A DNA stretch of 46,897 nt from Flavobacterium sp. (GTDB taxonomy: Bacteria > Bacteroidota > Bacteroidia > Flavobacteriales > Flavobacteriaceae): positions 1 through 46,897 of the forward strand of contig NZ_PNNA01000038.1 in NCBI RefSeq assembly GCF_013823965.1, given 5' to 3'. Below the pieces are notes generated by a model. The model was not told the DNA's origin. It was given only the letters and a program-made list of their open reading frames with translations, and ran no database searches. How positions within the stretch are numbered: the first letter of the stretch is position 1; each line of letters opens with the position of its first letter. The position numbers and the translations under genes are program-made. Below, in pieces: positions 1 through 6,854 of the stretch.

Positions 1-1
1 T

Positions 2-301
2 GCTTACAAAGGCGTGGGTGGTTTTAAAGCTATTTTTGATATTTTCCCTAGCACTTGGAGCTGGGAAGTATTCTGGAATATTACCGCTTTATTGTCGATT
101 ATGCTTGGTGTGATGAATTTATTGCCTATTCCGGCTCTTGATGGTGGTCACGTGATCTTTTTATTGTACGAAATGATTAGCGGCAAAAAACCTAGCGACA
201 AGTTCCTGGAAAACGCCCAAATGGTTGGTTTCTTTCTACTTATAACTTTGTTGTTGTTTGCCAACGGGAATGACATCTACAAAGCAATCGTGGGGAAATA
301 A
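2..301 (+). CDS. rseP: RseP-like site-2 intramembrane metalloprotease, C-terminal part (5' end outside window)
   Basis: Only the last 99 codons are visible and the reading frame is open to the window edge. The segment NLLPIPALDGGHV carries the conserved LDG motif of M50 site-2 proteases, which supplies the third zinc ligand. Two hydrophobic stretches flank it (about residues 20-40 and 74-90 of the visible part), as expected of the last membrane helices. Family knowledge: RseP cleaves membrane-bound anti-sigma factors or signal-peptide remnants inside the inner membrane. The HEXXH site and PDZ domains would lie upstream and cannot be checked. The gene ends about 30 bp before the tRNA-Asn promoter. 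Confidence 0.85.
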   Translation, partial: AYKGVGGFKAIFDIFPSTWSWEVFWNITALLSIMLGVMNLLPIPALDGGHVIFLLYEMISGKKPSDKFLENAQMVGFFLLITLLLFANGNDIYKAIVGK

Positions 302-329
302 ATTTTTTTAAAAATTTTTGCTGATTTGT

Positions 330-359
330 TTGTGAAAATTAATTTTAGCACTATATTTG
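330..359 (+). promoter_or_regulatory. Flavobacterial-type promoter of tRNA-Asn
   Basis: TTG at 330-332, a 19-base spacer and TATATTTG at 352-359 match the TTG-N17-19-TAnnTTTG promoter known from Flavobacterium. The box ends 26 bases before the mature tRNA 5' end. The same spacing is found at the other tRNA gene in this window. Confidence 0.65.
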
Positions 360-385
360 CACCGCTTTAAAAGTGAAACACACTT

Positions 386-459
386 TCCTTCTTAGCTCAG
401 TTGGTTAGAGCATCTGACTGTTAATCAGAGGGTCCTTGGTTCGAGCCCAAGAGAGGGAG
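386..459 (+). tRNA. tRNA-Asn (anticodon GTT)
   Basis: A full cloverleaf can be drawn. Acceptor arm TCCTTCT (386-392) pairs with AGAGGGA (452-458, one G-T pair). The anticodon stem TCTGA/TCAGA encloses loop CTGTTAA with anticodon GTT at 420-422. The T arm is CTTGG-TTCGAGC-CCAAG and the discriminator is G459. CCA is not encoded. A terminator hairpin follows 10 bases later. Confidence 0.95.
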
Positions 460-468
460 CAAAAGCAG

Positions 469-497
469 AAAGGCTATCAGAAATGATAGCCTTTTTT
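469..497 (+). terminator. Rho-independent terminator of tRNA-Asn; part of a 35-bp direct repeat
   Basis: Stem AAGGCTATCA / TGATAGCCTT around a GAAA loop, followed by six T. The stretch 469-503 recurs without a mismatch at 9905-9939, at the far side of the restriction-modification island. Confidence 0.85.
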
Positions 498-550
498 GGT
501 TTTAGTCCATAATGAACTTAATACGGATCAAGGCCAATACCTCTCACGAT

Positions 551-595
551 GTTTCCCAAACTTTTAATTCGAGTTCAATTTCCCGACAGAGCTAC
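551..595 (+). pseudogene. Decayed 3' half of tRNA-Arg(CCT)
   Basis: The sequence aligns with 30370-30412 of the intact tRNA-Arg(CCT) gene from the anticodon loop to the 3' end. The differences are about eight transitions, mostly G to A and C to T, plus one inserted T. Landmarks kept are the AAACTTTT stem region, a degenerate TTCAATT T loop and the final GCTAC. No matching 5' half is visible. A second relic of the same tRNA half lies at 9851-9902, so this may be an old attachment-site scar at the left edge of the island. Confidence 0.6.
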
Positions 596-1111
596 TAAAA
601 GACGATTTGCCGGGACGAATATTCTTTTTTATAATTCGCGATACCGAAGCCTTAATTTCTTTAACCTACACACCGCTCCTAGCGCTTCGATCCAAAGATT
701 TTGTCAATGGAGCTGTCTTTTATTCTCCTTTGTCATGACAAGTGGGATCACCCAAAAAAATACTTGTTTAGCTTTACTTTCTTATTTTGAAGAAGATTCT
801 CAAGTTTATTTCTAAATATTTTTGAAATGCAGCAAAAAAAGTATGATCAAACTATATGTAGTGCACCAATTGTTAATAAAAAAATGATAATCTAAATATC
901 AATTTAATATCAAAATATTGTTAAATAATTGCTAACCAGTTGTTTATGGAAAATATTGATACAATTTCAATAATTGAACATCTTCACTTTTGTTGATAAG
1001 AAAATGATTAATAAAACTAAATAATATTTACCTTTGGAATTGTCAGTTAGGTACTGGTTATCAGCACACTAAGACAAAATGTTTTTTTCTTTAATTTAAT
1101 ACGCGAAAATC
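596..1111. other. Gene-free stretch upstream of the HU-like gene
   Basis: AT-rich DNA with no convincing gene. An open frame covers 549-815, but its start lies in the tRNA-Arg relic and the peptide has no protein-like pattern. A possible -7 box TACCTTTG lies at 1029-1036, about 75 bases upstream of the HU-like start; no TTG was found at the right distance, so promoter function is uncertain. Confidence 0.5.
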
Positions 1112-1495
1112 ATGGCGATTAAATTCAAACCGCAGTCCAGAAAGAATCCTCAGGACCTGACTGCACCTGAGAAGTTTTACGCCGCTGCGGTAGCAGATGG
1201 CAATGTCGATTTGGATAGGCTCGCGGAGCTGATTTCCTACCAATGTACGGTTACCGAGACCGACTGTTATGCCGTGTTGCTGGCTTTAGAGCACAACATC
1301 ATTGGCGAACTGGGTCAAGGTCGAATCGTGAAACTGGGCAGGTTGGGTAATTTTCAGGTGGGCATCAGCTCAAAGGGAAGTGACTCTGCCGCAGAAGTTT
1401 CGGCGACCACCATCACCAAGAGTCGTATTTTGTTCCGTCCCGGAAAAAAAATGCGCTCCATGTTGAGTGATGTATCCTTCAAAAAAGCTGGCTAG
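1112..1495 (+). CDS. HU-like (HU-HIG family) DNA-binding protein
   Basis: Length is 127 residues. The body fits the Bacteroidota HU-related family: an N-terminal strand (MAIKFKPQSRKNPQD), a helical region over residues 20-60, then the beta-arm part GRIVKLGRLGNFQVGISS and a basic tail LFRPGKKMRSML. Family knowledge: such proteins bind DNA with little sequence preference and are found in many paralogues near islands and mobile DNA. The gene stands alone, 30 bases before a strong terminator. It is more G+C-rich than the DNA on either side. A degenerate copy of its 3' end and terminator lies at 2018-2083. The exact role in this cell is unknown. Confidence 0.8.
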   Translation: MAIKFKPQSRKNPQDLTAPEKFYAAAVADGNVDLDRLAELISYQCTVTETDCYAVLLALEHNIIGELGQGRIVKLGRLGNFQVGISSKGSDSAAEVSATTITKSRILFRPGKKMRSMLSDVSFKKAG

Positions 1496-1525
1496 CACCT
1501 CTTTTTTGGAGCGAGTCTCTAATGT

Positions 1526-1564
1526 AAGACCTCGGGTATTTCAGTGCCCGAGGTCTTTTTTTTT
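1526..1564 (+). terminator. Rho-independent terminator of the HU-like gene
   Basis: Perfect 11-bp stem AAGACCTCGGG / CCCGAGGTCTT with a 10-base loop and a run of T to 1564. Confidence 0.85.
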
Positions 1565-1595
1565 GTGCTATTTTCTACGAAAACTTTCGTCAATT

Positions 1596-1683
1596 CGTCC
1601 TGACGAGACAAACGTTTCGTCCTGATGAAGTGAAAAGCTCGTCCTGATGAAGTGAAAATCCCGTCGGGACGAATTGAAAAAAT
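1596..1683. repeat. Four tandem 22-bp units
   Basis: Units begin at 1596, 1618, 1640 and 1662. The middle two share the first 19 bases (CGTCCTGATGAAGTGAAAA); the outer two are diverged. The outer edges form an inverted repeat: 1591-1605 and 1662-1676 are reverse complements with one mismatch. No protein or RNA role can be assigned. Confidence 0.6.
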
Positions 1684-1827
1684 CTCCTACACCGTGCTTT
1701 TTACTAAAAACTACTGCTGTTTTGATTTTTTTAGAGGAAATGGCGGCTTTGTTTTTCCTTTTTTTTGGCTCAAAAACCCCATTTTCCTTCCCTTCTTTCC
1801 TTAAAAAAAGCCCAAAATCATCCTCCT

Positions 1828-1915
1828 TTTGTCATTCCGACGTAGGAGGAATCGCATAACGAGAGCAATAAATTGGAGCAACTAATGTGATTTCTCCCGT
1901 TGGTCGAAATGACAA
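1828..1915. repeat. Imperfect inverted-repeat element (MITE-like, no coding capacity)
   Basis: The left end TTTGTCATTCCGACG and the right end TCGAAATGACAAA are imperfect reverse complements, and the match continues inward on both sides (GGAGGAATCGCAT against ATGTGATTTCTCC). The ends resemble the GTCATTCCGACG-type dispersed intergenic repeats seen in Flavobacterium genomes; copy number cannot be judged here. Confidence 0.55.
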
Positions 1916-2017
1916 ATAACCCGAATAAAAGAAATAATTCAACCCCTAAATCGCATTCCTTTCAAAAAAAACAATCCCCTTCCCTTCCCTTTTTTCCATA
2001 AAAAAAGCTCAAAATCA

Positions 2018-2083
2018 CTGGCTAGCACCTCGTTTTTTTGAGCGAATTTTTAATGTAAGACCTCGGGTAATTTCAGTTACCGT
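2018..2083 (+). repeat. Degenerate duplicate of the HU-like gene tail and terminator
   Basis: Bases 2018-2030 are identical to 1488-1500, which include the HU-like stop codon. The following bases through AATGTAAGACCTCGGGTA keep the order of the terminator region with small indels. The right half of the terminator stem is lost (GTTACCG instead of GTGCCCG). This is a partial direct duplication 530 bp apart. Confidence 0.7.
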
Positions 2084-2306
2084 TTCGAATTATGGGTTAA
2101 ATGTAATGATAAAGTGGCGAAAAGTGGTGCTTTTTGTTCTTAATTTGTTCAGATTGTTGAAAACTATTCCCGCCCTACTATTGATTTTTATCTCGCTTTT
2201 TCAAAAAAATAATTCCCCTTTTTTACGGTTTCCCGTAAACTGTATGAAATTATTTTCAATACCTTAGCAGAACGAAAAAAATACTGTTCCATCATCACAC
2301 TGAATA

Positions 2307-3923
2307 ATGTCTAAAAATCCTATAAAAGCCGATATCAATTTTGAACAAGAATTATGGAAAGCGGCCAACGAACTCCGTGGTGCTGTAGCCGAAAATCAAT
2401 ACAAAGATTACATTCTGCCCCTGATTTTCCTCAAGCATATGTCCGAGCGATACGAAATTCGCAGGGAAGAGTTGTTGCATTTGGTACAAGACAAAACCTC
2501 GGGTTATTACACCCAAAACCAAGACGAAATCAATTATGTATTGGATGATGCCGACGAGTACCTGTCCAAAAACATCTATATCATACCCAAGGAAGCCACT
2601 TGGAACTTCCTCAAAGAAAATGCCGAGCAAGACAATATCAAGGTCATCATTGACGATGCCTTTGATGTTTTGGACAGCACGCTGGCACAATTTCGTCCCG
2701 ATTTGAAAGGGATTTTACCGCGACTTTTCGTAAAAAGCCAATTGTCTCCGCGACAAGTGGGCGGATTGATTAACTTGTTATCGAACCCGAAACTCTCCCA
2801 AAAGGAAAATCCCGAAAGCGATATTCTGGGGCGGGTCTATGAATATTACATTGGCAAATTTGCCATTGCTGAAGGTTCCGGTGCCGGACAATTCTTTACT
2901 CCGGGAAGCATCGTGCGTTTGATGGTGGAAATGATTGAACCTTATCAAGGCAAAATATTTGACGCTGCCTGCGGCTCGGGTGGCATGTTTGTGCAATCCT
3001 TGAAATTCCTGGAATCTCACGGAGGCGACAAAAAGAACATTTCCATTTACGGACAAGAGCGTTACGATGGTACATTGCGGTTGTGCAAGATGAACCTCGC
3101 CTTGCGTGATTTGTCTTTTGATGTGCGTTTGGGCGACTCCTTGCTGAATGATAAATTCCCCGATTTGAAAGCCGACTTTATCATCGTGAACCCGCCGTTT
3201 AACGTGAGCCAATGGCATCCCGAAGATTTACCCGAAAACGACCCCCGTCTTTTTGGCCCCAAAGAAGAATTTACTACCGATGGCAGTGCCAATTATATGT
3301 GGATGCAAACCTTTTGGAGCCATTTGAGCGACACGGGAACCGCCAGTGTAGTGATGGCAAACGGAGCGATGACCTCGAACAACAAAGGCGAGAAAAACGT
3401 AAGGGAATTTATGGTCAACAACAATATGATAGACTGTATCGTGCGTTTGCCCGACAAACTGTTCCTGACTACGGGAATTCCTGCCTGTATTTTCATCTTG
3501 AGCAAAAACCGCGACGGCAAAGACGGCTTACACCGAAAACGCACGGATGAAATCCTGTTTATAGACACCAGCAAAATGGGCACGATGGAAAGCCGCAAAC
3601 TGCGTGTTTTTACCGATGCCGATGTGGACAAAGTTGCCGAAACCTACCACGCTTGGCGCAACAATTCCCCTCTTGAGAGGGGTGCCGAAGGCGGGGTGTG
3701 TTATGCTAACACCGACGGCTACTGCTACGCCGCCACCCTAGCCGAAGTACAAAAACAAGACTATAAACTCACGCCCGGCATTTATGTAGGCACTGAGGAA
3801 CTGGAAGACGACGGCATTTTGTTTGAAGATAAAATGGCAGGACTGAAAGCACAACTGCAAGCACAGTTTGCCAAAGGGAATGAATTGCAAGGAAGGATTT
3901 TGGAGAATTTTGAGAAATTGTAA
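2307..3923 (+). CDS. hsdM: Type I restriction-modification system methyltransferase subunit HsdM
   Basis: Length is 538 residues, usual for the family. An N-terminal helical HsdM_N domain spans about residues 10-145. The N6-adenine methyltransferase domain follows: FFTPGSIVRLMVEMI (197-210), motif I DAACGSGGMF (219-228) for S-adenosylmethionine binding, and catalytic motif IV NPPF (295-298). HsdM pairs with HsdS to methylate adenine in a bipartite target and joins HsdR for restriction. It opens the operon, with the next gene 12 bases downstream. Oddity: residues 453-464 (NSPLERGAEGGV) are encoded by a palindromic repeat inserted in frame in a loop between the catalytic core and the C-terminal helices. 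Base composition is moderate, in clear contrast to the AT-rich next gene. Confidence 0.95.
   Translation: MSKNPIKADINFEQELWKAANELRGAVAENQYKDYILPLIFLKHMSERYEIRREELLHLVQDKTSGYYTQNQDEINYVLDDADEYLSKNIYIIPKEATWNFLKENAEQDNIKVIIDDAFDVLDSTLAQFRPDLKGILPRLFVKSQLSPRQVGGLINLLSNPKLSQKENPESDILGRVYEYYIGKFAIAEGSGAGQFFTPGSIVRLMVEMIEPYQGKIFDAACGSGGMFVQSLKFLESHGGDKKNISIYGQERYDGTLRLCKMNLALRDLSFDVRLGDSLLNDKFPDLKADFIIVNPPFNVSQWHPEDLPENDPRLFGPKEEFTTDGSANYMWMQTFWSHLSDTGTASVVMANGAMTSNNKGEKNVREFMVNNNMIDCIVRLPDKLFLTTGIPACIFILSKNRDGKDGLHRKRTDEILFIDTSKMGTMESRKLRVFTDADVDKVAETYHAWRNNSPLERGAEGGVCYANTDGYCYAATLAEVQKQDYKLTPGIYVGTEELEDDGILFEDKMAGLKAQLQAQFAKGNELQGRILENFEKL
3666..3700 (+). repeat. Palindromic repeat inserted in frame in hsdM
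   Basis: CCCCTCTTGAGAGGGG (3667-3682) is a 7-bp-arm palindrome, followed by GCCGAAGGC. It encodes the low-complexity peptide NSPLERG..., which is familiar from repeat-derived insertions in other Bacteroidota proteins. The frame stays open on both sides. Confidence 0.6.
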
Positions 3924-3935
3924 AACTATAAATTC

Positions 3936-5093
3936 ATGAATCTAACTAAATTAAGAGAAGAAGTCATTCAGACTATTAATAACATTAAAGATCACGGTGT
4001 TTTCCCTAAAGAAAACAACCATTATGATTTTAAATTAGAACTTAATTTTTTTGGATTAACTGATTCAACAGAGATTTTTCTAAGAAATTTTGCAAAAGAC
4101 ATAATATCATTTACAAATACTAATGGAGGCATTATACTGTTAGGTTTTAATGAAGATAAATCTACAGGAAATATTGAAGATATAGGGTTAAACACAAAGA
4201 ACATAGATTTATTAAAAAAAATAGACTTAAATGATATTGCTCAAAAATTTGAAAAGATAACTAAAGTTACTATCAATTTAGATTTACAATCTTTTCAATC
4301 TGGAACTAGGAAGTATTATTATTTATTAATTGAAAAACAGAGTCAAGTAATTTTACCATTAAATGATTATCCAGATTATAAATTTAAAAAAGGTGATATC
4401 ATATATCGTTTATCAAGTAAGAATAAAATCGCAAATGAAACACCACAAGACTTCAATAGTTTTTTACAATTAAAAGCAAATGAAAAAAGCAAGGAGTTTA
4501 TGGAAATATGGTCAAAATTATTACCTGAAATGTTTGAAATTAATCCTAGAGAAGTATTAATAATTAATCCAAAATATAACAAAGTTTATGGTTATAATGG
4601 TAAAGAAAACATTCTATCAAGTAGTGAAATTGAAATTGAAAAAGGTGGAAATGGAGTTTTTAATGTAATTCTTAATGCAATTTCCGCAGGTGATATTGGA
4701 AAAATTTCAGATACCGAGGGAAAACCTTTATACAAAATCGTTGGAGAAATAAAATCTTCCGTACCACGAGATTCAATTACGATTTCAACTTTGCAAAGTG
4801 AGTCTTTAAAACAGTCAAATTATAAGTTTACAAATGCTCAATTAAAACTAATTATTAAACATTTAGGATGGGTAGATGATGAAAAATTCAAAATTGAAAA
4901 TCCTGATTCAGAAAGTGTAAATCCAAATTTTTGTGAATTTCTATGGATTGAAACTGTTGATTCTATAAAAGATACTCATAAAGTAGTTTTTTCAAAAGAA
5001 GCTGTAAATCAAATAGTAAATACAGTAAATAATCAAACTTTACATAAATCCATTTTCAAAAAAGATTTAGAAAAAAACACAAAGAAAAAATAA
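3936..5093 (+). CDS. AlbA_2/Schlafen-like putative nucleic-acid-binding protein within the RM operon
   Basis: Length is 385 residues. The N-terminal part fits the AlbA_2 (Schlafen AlbA) family: HYDFKLEL near residue 30, FAKDIISFTNTNGGIILLGF at about 52-71, and KKGDIIYRLSSKNKIAN at about 151-167. The C-terminal half is not recognised; TNAQLKLIIKHLGWVDDEKF looks helical and could be a winged-helix-like segment. The gene lies between hsdM and hsdS, 12 bases after hsdM, and its stop codon directly touches the hsdS ATG (0-base gap), so it is probably co-transcribed. It is far more AT-rich than hsdM and hsdR, with a lysine/asparagine-rich product, which points to separate acquisition. A defence-accessory or regulatory role is an inference from position. 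The AlbA_2 assignment is fairly sure; function is unknown. Confidence 0.75.
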   Translation: MNLTKLREEVIQTINNIKDHGVFPKENNHYDFKLELNFFGLTDSTEIFLRNFAKDIISFTNTNGGIILLGFNEDKSTGNIEDIGLNTKNIDLLKKIDLNDIAQKFEKITKVTINLDLQSFQSGTRKYYYLLIEKQSQVILPLNDYPDYKFKKGDIIYRLSSKNKIANETPQDFNSFLQLKANEKSKEFMEIWSKLLPEMFEINPREVLIINPKYNKVYGYNGKENILSSSEIEIEKGGNGVFNVILNAISAGDIGKISDTEGKPLYKIVGEIKSSVPRDSITISTLQSESLKQSNYKFTNAQLKLIIKHLGWVDDEKFKIENPDSESVNPNFCEFLWIETVDSIKDTHKVVFSKEAVNQIVNTVNNQTLHKSIFKKDLEKNTKKK

Positions 5094-6335
5094 ATGCCAA
5101 ACAACTGGAAAACATATAAACTCTCTGATTTCATCGATATAAATCCGTTAGTAAAACTAAAGGCAAATGAGTCATATTCATTTGTAGAGATGAAGGACTT
5201 AGACGCAAACAATAGAACAGTTTTACCATCAAATTTTAAATCTTTAAATGGAGGTGCAAGATTTCAAAATGATGACACTTTATTTGCTCGAATTACTCCT
5301 TGCTTACAAAACGGAAAAATATGTCAAGTTAAAGGATTAAAAGAAAATGTTGGTTTTGGCTCTACTGAGTTTTTAGTTTTTAGAGGTAAAAAAGGAGTTT
5401 CAGATACAAACTTTGTTTATTATTTATCGAGAGAACCTTTTTTTAGACAATTTGCAGAAAACAATATGATTGGCACTTCTGGCAGACAAAGAGTTGCAAA
5501 ACAAGCATTTCAGAACATTGAGCTTGAATTACCTCCCCTCCAAGAACAACAATCCATAGCCTCCATCCTTTCCGCGATAGACGACAAAATAGAGAACAAC
5601 CTCGCCATCAACAAAACCCTCGAAGAAATGGCAATGGCATTGTATAAACACTGGTTTGTGGATTTTGGCCCATTTCAGGACGGCGAATTTGTACAAAGTG
5701 AATTGGGGATGATTCCTAAGGGTTGGGAAGTGAAGAAGATTTGTGATGTAGTTTCTGTTATTGGTGGTTACGCCTTTAAATCCAAATGGTTTCAAGAAAC
5801 TGGAATAAAAGTTTTAAAAATCAAAAACATCAATAATAATATTGTCGATATTAGTAAATGTGATTGTATTTCTGAAACAGTTTCAAAAAGTATTAATCCT
5901 AAGTTTAAAGTATCCAAAGGTGATTTCCTAGTTGCTATGACTGGTGCCGAAGTAGGGAAAGTTGGAGTTGTTCCAAATTACCAACAAGATTTATGGTTAA
6001 ATCAACGCGTTGGAAAATTCAATGATAAAGAAATAAAAAATGCTTCCATATTAATTGGGAAAGTTATGCAAACTAATGATTTTTATAAAATCATTCAAGG
6101 TCTTGCATACGGTAGTGCGCAACCCAACATTAGTACCTCTGATATAGAAAACATTAATATTATATTACCAAACGACAAAAACATATTAAATACATTAATC
6201 AATGATTTTGTTCATTTACATAATATTACAATTGAAAATTTAACAGAAAACCAAACCCTAACCCAACTCCGCGACACGCTATTGCCTCAATTAATCAGTG
6301 GTGCCGTGCGGTTAAAGGAGTTTCGGGAGTACTAA
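5094..6335 (+). CDS. hsdS: Type I restriction-modification system specificity subunit HsdS
   Basis: Length is 413 residues, with the classic two-TRD layout. TRD1 covers about residues 1-140. The central conserved helix region (LPPLQEQQSIASILSAIDDK, then KHWFVDFGPF) spans about 145-195. TRD2 runs from about 205 to 355, and the C-terminal conserved repeat TLTQLRDTLLPQLISGAVRL from about 385 to 405. Each TRD reads one half of the bipartite DNA target. Both TRDs are AT-rich while the conserved parts match hsdM and hsdR in composition; the change at about base 5525 is abrupt. This mosaic fits TRD exchange by recombination. Only one hsdS and no invertase gene are in the window, so phase variation by inversion is not supported here. 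Confidence 0.93.
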   Translation: MPNNWKTYKLSDFIDINPLVKLKANESYSFVEMKDLDANNRTVLPSNFKSLNGGARFQNDDTLFARITPCLQNGKICQVKGLKENVGFGSTEFLVFRGKKGVSDTNFVYYLSREPFFRQFAENNMIGTSGRQRVAKQAFQNIELELPPLQEQQSIASILSAIDDKIENNLAINKTLEEMAMALYKHWFVDFGPFQDGEFVQSELGMIPKGWEVKKICDVVSVIGGYAFKSKWFQETGIKVLKIKNINNNIVDISKCDCISETVSKSINPKFKVSKGDFLVAMTGAEVGKVGVVPNYQQDLWLNQRVGKFNDKEIKNASILIGKVMQTNDFYKIIQGLAYGSAQPNISTSDIENINIILPNDKNILNTLINDFVHLHNITIENLTENQTLTQLRDTLLPQLISGAVRLKEFREY

Positions 6336-6336
6336 T

Positions 6337-6421
6337 TGAGATTGCCACGCTTCACTGCGTTGCGCTCGCAATGACACCAAACGTCATTGCGAGTGGAGTG
6401 CAACGGAACGAAGCAATCTCA
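6337..6421. repeat. Long imperfect palindrome directly after hsdS (unit 1, left)
   Basis: The arms 6337-6375 and 6383-6421 (39 bases each) are reverse complements at the outer 9 and inner 11 bases, with a weaker middle part. The loop is 7 bases. The inner end GTCATTGCGAG and outer end GCAATCTCA match the widespread GTCATTGCGAG...AAGCAATCTC type of dispersed palindrome. It starts one base after the hsdS stop codon. Confidence 0.8.
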
Positions 6422-6473
6422 TTAAATGAGTAACAAATTGTATAGTAGTACCTCCTTGTAATGACTAATGACA

Positions 6474-6776
6474 ATGAAGCCAGGATTTATATACATTATT
6501 ACAAATAAAAACAATACTACCCTATATATTGGGGTAACTTCTAGGCTACCTGAACGTATAATAGAGCACAAAGAAAAACGCTATCAAAACTCATTTTCAG
6601 CAAGGTATAATTTGAATAAATTAGTATATTACGAGTCCTTTCAAATGATTGGTGATGCCATAGGAAGAGAAAAGCAACTTAAAGCGGGTAATAGAGCCAC
6701 AAAAGAAAAATTAATCAACAGTATCAATCCTGAATGGAAGGATTTGTATGAAGAGATAATAGATATAATGAACTAA
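6474..6776 (+). CDS. Small single-domain GIY-YIG nuclease (copy 1)
   Basis: About 100 residues, a stand-alone GIY-YIG (URI-type) nuclease domain. The GIY-YIG pair appears as FIYIITNK and TLYIGVT near the N-terminus, the conserved R in PERIIEHK follows, and the metal-binding glutamate lies in REKQLK. The start at 6474 (MKPGFIYII) is preferred over the in-frame ATG at 6468 because relatives begin close to the first strand. Family knowledge: such domains cut DNA; small stand-alone forms are common in Flavobacterium and their role is unclear. The gene interrupts the hsdS-hsdR part of the operon and is framed by a palindrome (6337-6421) and by a 24-bp copy of that palindrome's left arm starting 5 bases after its stop. 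A homologue with the same arrangement lies at 40129-40446. Confidence 0.88.
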   Translation: MKPGFIYIITNKNNTTLYIGVTSRLPERIIEHKEKRYQNSFSARYNLNKLVYYESFQMIGDAIGREKQLKAGNRATKEKLINSINPEWKDLYEEIIDIMN

Positions 6777-6781
6777 AACAG

Positions 6782-6805
6782 GAGATTGCCACGCTTCACT
6801 GCGTT
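6782..6805 (+). repeat. 24-bp direct copy of the palindrome's left arm (unit 1, right)
   Basis: Identical over 24 bases to 6338-6361, so the GIY-YIG gene lies between two direct copies. The copy starts 5 bases after the GIY-YIG stop codon. Confidence 0.8.
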
Positions 6806-6854
6806 AGATGAATAAATAGAACTACAAACAGATGGCTTCGTGCCTCGCCAAGAC

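Larger units (their letters stand above)
1565..2306. other. Repeat-rich gene-free stretch upstream of hsdM
   Basis: No convincing gene. The region holds the 22-bp tandem units, the inverted-repeat element and the degenerate HU tail copy, all listed separately. The last 200 bases before hsdM show a small hairpin-like ACGGTTTCCCGT at 2225-2236 but no clear TAnnTTTG box. A 61-codon frame at 1674-1859 is phenylalanine-rich low-complexity translation and is not a gene. Confidence 0.5.

Noticed and set aside
549..815. 88-codon open frame after tRNA-Asn
   Set aside because: Its start falls within the tRNA-Arg relic, the translation is low in protein-like pattern, and such frames are typical by-products of tRNA 3' ends in this group.
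1596..1683. Possible CRISPR array
   Set aside because: Units are directly adjacent with no spacers, and no cas genes are present.
1674..1859. 61-codon open frame rich in Phe and Lys
   Set aside because: Low-complexity translation of AT-rich DNA, overlapping repeat units on both sides.
5094..6335. Phase-variable hsdS with inversion partners
   Set aside because: No second hsdS fragment, inverted TRD repeats or recombinase gene is present.
6474..6776. Group I intron homing endonuclease
   Set aside because: No intron core is visible around the GIY-YIG gene and neither neighbour gene is interrupted; the protein is a short stand-alone domain.
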